Assembly (NCBI GenBank): GCA_964634005.1
Contig: CAZWKQ010000001.1
Location: 62,001-126,000 of the forward strand
Source: CAZWKQ01 sp964634005
GTDB lineage: Bacteria > Bacteroidota > Bacteroidia > Bacteroidales > JACABE01
Direction of reading: 5' to 3'
Length of the DNA: 64,000 nt
The position numbers and the translations under genes were made by a program. The notes under the pieces were generated by a model that ran no database searches, was not told where the DNA came from, and worked only from the letters and a program-made list of their open reading frames with translations. Each line of letters starts with the position of its first letter. Position 1 is the stretch's first letter. Positions 60,858 to 64,000 of this stretch are shown here, in pieces.

Positions 60858-61772
60858 ATGACTGAGAACAATCAAAACGAAAAAAAGTATAAAAGGATAA
60901 TAGCAATTTTGCTGCTTATAATTTCGCTGCTGATTATTTGGCTTATAGTTGAAAAAAACAAAGTCAATACCATTTATGTTGAAAAAAACAGTGCTTTGTC
61001 AAAAAATACCGAATTACAAGCAGAGCTTGATTCATTGATGAGAGAGCATAATAAGATAAAAAATGAATATGGCGAATTAAGTTCAAAATTATCGGAAAAA
61101 GATAGTATAATTATGGCTAATGCTGCCGAAATCCAAAAATTGATTGCATCTCAAAGCGACTACTATCGTACTAAGAAAAAACTTGACCTTTTAAGAAAAA
61201 TTACTCAGGGTTATGTAGCCCAACTTGATTCATTATATCAGGTAAATCAAGCACTTACAGAAGAAAACATCAGAATTAAAAAAGACATAACAAAAGAACG
61301 ACAAATAAGAAGCGAACTGGCTAAAGAGAAAGAAGTATTGAACGAGAAAGTTAATGTTGCATCTATGCTCAAGGCATACAACATCAAAGCCAGCACAGTA
61401 CGCTTGCGTTCAGGAGGTTCTAAAGAAATTGAAACAGATAAAGCTAAACGTGTTGAAAGAGTTAATATTTGCTTTACTCTGAGCGAGAATAAAATAGCTA
61501 CTCCGGGCAAAAAAACAGTTTATGTAAGAATTGCCCGTCCCGATAATCAAATTGTAAGCGAAGGAAAAGATGATATATATTCATTTGAATATCAAGGTCA
61601 AAAAATCCAGTATTCAATGAAAAAGGAAATTAATTACGATAATAAATCGCAGGAAATTTGTTTATCGTGGGATAAAAAAGATGAAAAAACACCTGCTATG
61701 GTCGGCAAATACAATGTTGCAATTTTTATCGACGGATACGAAATAGGACAATCGCAATTTGAACTAAAATAA
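60858..61772 (+). CDS. Membrane-anchored coiled-coil protein with C-terminal beta domain
   Basis: A 304-residue protein: a short polar N-terminus, one membrane helix (about residues 13-32), a long coiled coil (about 40-170, heptads rich in Glu, Lys and Leu) and a beta-rich C-terminal domain (RVERVNICFTLSEN, KTVYVRIARPD, YNVAIFIDGYEIGQ) that looks like an immunoglobulin-type sandwich. I recall similar proteins as uncharacterised in Bacteroidota. No function is assigned. It has its own promoter element. Confidence 0.7.
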   Translation: MTENNQNEKKYKRIIAILLLIISLLIIWLIVEKNKVNTIYVEKNSALSKNTELQAELDSLMREHNKIKNEYGELSSKLSEKDSIIMANAAEIQKLIASQSDYYRTKKKLDLLRKITQGYVAQLDSLYQVNQALTEENIRIKKDITKERQIRSELAKEKEVLNEKVNVASMLKAYNIKASTVRLRSGGSKEIETDKAKRVERVNICFTLSENKIATPGKKTVYVRIARPDNQIVSEGKDDIYSFEYQGQKIQYSMKKEINYDNKSQEICLSWDKKDEKTPAMVGKYNVAIFIDGYEIGQSQFELK

Positions 61773-61794
61773 ATATCTACAATCATATAAAAAT

Positions 61795-61813
61795 CAGAAA
61801 CAAAATTTCTGAA
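61795..61813 (+). terminator. Possible terminator hairpin
   Basis: TCAGAAA (61795-61801), loop CAAAA, TTTCTGA (61807-61813). There is no clear T-run after it, so weak. Confidence 0.35.
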
Positions 61814-61849
61814 TAAATAAGGAAGTTTACTGATAATAAATTTTAAATT

Positions 61850-62725
61850 ATGCTTCCGGATTCGATAAAAGAGTTTATTCAGTTAAATAAATCTTTTGAA
61901 GGAGAACCCATAAAAATTGAAAATTGTTTCAATTTATCGGGTGGTTGTATTAATGATGCAGCATTAATAAAAACAAATATCGGGGAATTTTTTATTAAAT
62001 GGAACATCGAAAAGAAATACCCTGCTATGTTGGAAAAAGAAGCCAAATCGCTTGAATTTCTTGCTAAATACAATCTAATTGATGTTCCGGAAGTGATTTT
62101 CTTTGATTATGTTTCAGAATATCAGTTTCTTGTACTTCAATACATAAAATCCGGAATTAAAGTCAAAAACTTTTGGGAAGATTTTGCCGTGAAGCTGGCA
62201 AATATTCACATGCAGAAAAACAAATATTTTGGTTTTGAATTTGATAACTATATAGGTTCTCTCAGCCAATCAAACAACTACAAAGACAACTGGTCGGATT
62301 TTTTTATTGAAGAAAGGCTTGTTCCAATGATAAAAATGGCCAGAGACAGTAATAAAATTTCATCTGTTTTGGTAAATAAATTCAATAACTTCTTTAAAAA
62401 AATTGATGAAATTTTCCCTGATGAACAACCATCGTTATTACACGGCGATTTGTGGAATGGAAACTTTATGGTTAATGAAAATGGTTATGTATGCTTTATA
62501 GATCCTGCCGTTTATTTCGGATTCAGAGAAATGGACATAGCCATGAGCAAGTTGTTCGGGGGTTTTGATTCAAAATTCTACGAAACATATAACGAATATT
62601 ATCAAATGGAAAAAGGGTGGGAAGTAAGATTAGATTACTGTAATTTATATCCGTTATTAGTTCACGTAAATTTGTTTGGCGGGGGATATATAAACTCTGT
62701 AGAGAGAGTTCTTTCAAAATTCTGA
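61850..62725 (+). CDS. Fructosamine kinase-like aminoglycoside phosphotransferase-fold protein
   Basis: A 291-residue kinase of the fructosamine/ketosamine-3-kinase family. The catalytic loop is LLHGDLWNGNF and the metal-binding stretch is CFIDPAVYFGFREMDIA; NLSGGCINDAALIKTN near the start fits the nucleotide loop. It may repair glycated proteins or small amines. It stands alone between intergenic regions and is convergent with the DUF4296 gene. Confidence 0.88.
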   Translation: MLPDSIKEFIQLNKSFEGEPIKIENCFNLSGGCINDAALIKTNIGEFFIKWNIEKKYPAMLEKEAKSLEFLAKYNLIDVPEVIFFDYVSEYQFLVLQYIKSGIKVKNFWEDFAVKLANIHMQKNKYFGFEFDNYIGSLSQSNNYKDNWSDFFIEERLVPMIKMARDSNKISSVLVNKFNNFFKKIDEIFPDEQPSLLHGDLWNGNFMVNENGYVCFIDPAVYFGFREMDIAMSKLFGGFDSKFYETYNEYYQMEKGWEVRLDYCNLYPLLVHVNLFGGGYINSVERVLSKF

Positions 62726-62766
62726 TAATTATAAACAAATCAGTAAACGAGCCACTCTGCCTCAGA

Positions 62767-63111
62767 TTATTTGCTCTGGATGTTTTGTTGGCTTTTATTA
62801 AGTTCTAAAATAGTAGCATTTATTATTTCGGAGAAAGATTTTATATCAAAACAGTAATATCTTAGGCTATTTAAAAATTCCTCCCTATTGGTTTGATGTT
62901 TTTTAAATAAATTCTGATAATAATACTGCGAATAATCTCTTGCATAAGTACCTTCCTGCATTTGCGACATAATTGCAGCATCGGCCAGATAAAAATCATA
63001 TAAAATTTTTTTCATTTTATCGGGCGGTATTATGTTTTCGGTATTATAATTCTTAGGAGCAGAATTACAAGAAAATAATATAATAGCAATAATTACAAGC
63101 AATCTTTTCAT
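62767..63111 (-). CDS. DUF4296 lipoprotein
   Basis: A 114-residue lipoprotein with the signal peptide ending in a lipobox (LFSC, Cys15) and the DUF4296 pattern (IPPDKMKKILYDFYLADAAI). Function unknown. Its ATG overlaps the pyrC stop by one base (TAATG), so it is translationally coupled to pyrC. Confidence 0.85.
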   Translation of the reverse strand: MKRLLVIIAIILFSCNSAPKNYNTENIIPPDKMKKILYDFYLADAAIMSQMQEGTYARDYSQYYYQNLFKKHQTNREEFLNSLRYYCFDIKSFSEIINATILELNKSQQNIQSK

Positions 63112-64000
63112 TAAACTTCTCGATTGAATTTTAATCTTTTTCCCTTGATATTTTCAAAAAATTCGCCTTGTGAATAAACTAAATTCCCATTAACAAAAGT
63201 ATGTAAAACTTTAGAATTGAAAGTAGAATTTTCAAAAGGAGACCATTTACATTTATAGAGTATATTTTCTTTTTCTACAATCCATGGATTATTATTATCG
63301 ACAACAGTTATATCGGCATAATATCCTTTTCTGATATATCCCCTGTTTTGAACTCTAAACAAAATCGCCGGATTATGACACATTTTTTCAACCAATTTCT
63401 CTATGCTTATTTGTTTCTTATTAACCAATTCGAGCATGGCAACAAGGGAATGTTGAACCAAAGGCCCTCCAGATGGAGCTTTTAAATAGTTTTGACTTTT
63501 TTCTTCTAAAGTGTGAGGAGCGTGGTCGGTAGCAATTACGTCAATTTTGTCGTTAATTAAGGCATCTAAAAGGCTAATTCTGTCCTTTTCTGTCTTTATG
63601 GCAGGATTCCATTTTATTTTTGTTCCTTTTTCTTCATAATCTTTATCGGAAAAATAAAGATGATGAACACAAACTTCGGCAGTTATTCTTTTTTCATTAA
63701 GTGGTAAAGAATTATCGAGTAGCGCAATTTCGTCTTCTGTTGAAAGATGAAGTAAATGTAACTGTGTTCCGTGTTTTTTGGCTAATTCAACAGCAAAGGA
63801 AGAAGATTTTAAACAAGCTTCTCTGCTTCTGATTTCAGGGTGAAACTTGACAGGGATATTTTCGGCATATTTTTGTTTAAAATATTCAATGTTTTTTCTG
63901 ATAATCGTCTCGTCTTCACAATGTACTGCAATTAATAATTTTGAACCCGAGAAAATTTTTTCGAGAGTTTCGATATTATCAACCAGCATATTGCCTGTAG
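63111..64000 (-). CDS. pyrC: Dihydroorotase (C-terminal part, N-terminus outside the window)
   Basis: Third step of pyrimidine synthesis. The frame continues beyond the window, and the first methionine here is internal, within a TGNML string. Metal and catalytic motifs visible are VHCEDE, LHLLHLS, VCVHHLYFSD and ATDHAPHTLEEK, with the late DITVVD amidohydrolase strand. The N-terminal HxH motif lies outside the window. The downstream DUF4296 gene overlaps its stop. Confidence 0.9.
   Translation of the reverse strand, partial: TGNMLVDNIETLEKIFSGSKLLIAVHCEDETIIRKNIEYFKQKYAENIPVKFHPEIRSREACLKSSSFAVELAKKHGTQLHLLHLSTEDEIALLDNSLPLNEKRITAEVCVHHLYFSDKDYEEKGTKIKWNPAIKTEKDRISLLDALINDKIDVIATDHAPHTLEEKSQNYLKAPSGGPLVQHSLVAMLELVNKKQISIEKLVEKMCHNPAILFRVQNRGYIRKGYYADITVVDNNNPWIVEKENILYKCKWSPFENSTFNSKVLHTFVNGNLVYSQGEFFENIKGKRLKFNREV

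Overview
The window looks like chromosomal DNA of a Bacteroidota member, probably an anaerobic Bacteroidales-like lineage. It is AT-rich. At least 21 intergenic sites match the Bacteroidota -7 promoter element TAnnTTTG. It carries two type IX secretion genes (porZ, porT), DUF5686, DUF2723 and DUF4296 proteins, a UbiA/Maf pair, methylmalonyl-CoA mutase functions and a PPi-type phosphofructokinase. I saw no rRNA, tRNA, CRISPR array, prophage, IS element or plasmid function. No gene-free stretch exceeds 300 bases.

Layout. 1-4191: a probable inositol-lipid operon (CDP-alcohol phosphotransferase cut by the window edge, flippase-like membrane protein, HAD phosphatase, myo-inositol-phosphate synthase), then a DUF4833-like secreted protein. 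4213-10350: envelope genes (DUF5686 protein, OmpA/TPR lipoprotein, OmpA porin with a heptad coiled coil). 10401-11625 (-): a helical-repeat hypothetical and a radical SAM enzyme. 11727-15321: polyprenyl synthase, secreted MORN-repeat protein and PPi-type PFK. 15338-20286 (-): dxs, gapA, rlmI, rsmG. 20404-25167: glucosaminidase, an unusual formate dehydrogenase-like protein, a small membrane protein and an RlpA-like protein. 25188-28689: aspS, with divergent rbfA and an FtsX-type permease. 28764-34931: rnhA, meaB, maf, ubiA-type prenyltransferase, mutA, CpsB-type phosphatase. 34946-45146: rfbB, pdxJ, rluB-like, AsmA-like, C69 dipeptidase, fused oligopeptide ABC ATPase, Nudix. 45311-54156 (-): DUF2723 protein, valS, recO, porZ. 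54332-60035: rfaE1, ubiE, porT, FAD protein, then an ECF sigma factor / membrane protein / Spy-like triad. 60069-64000: comF, coiled-coil protein, fructosamine-kinase-like protein, DUF4296 lipoprotein and a truncated pyrC.

Most of the window is housekeeping and envelope biology. The points most worth following up are the inositol-lipid operon, an FdhA-like protein that has lost the Cys ligands of its NuoG-type His-Cys3 cluster, a small family of intergenic repeats (28722, 42848, 45228), convergent gene pairs whose shared terminator hairpins are built from the last codons of one gene, an ECF sigma operon with an unrecognised partner protein, and a mutA without an adjacent mutB. I did not find an obviously new multi-gene defence or mobile system.
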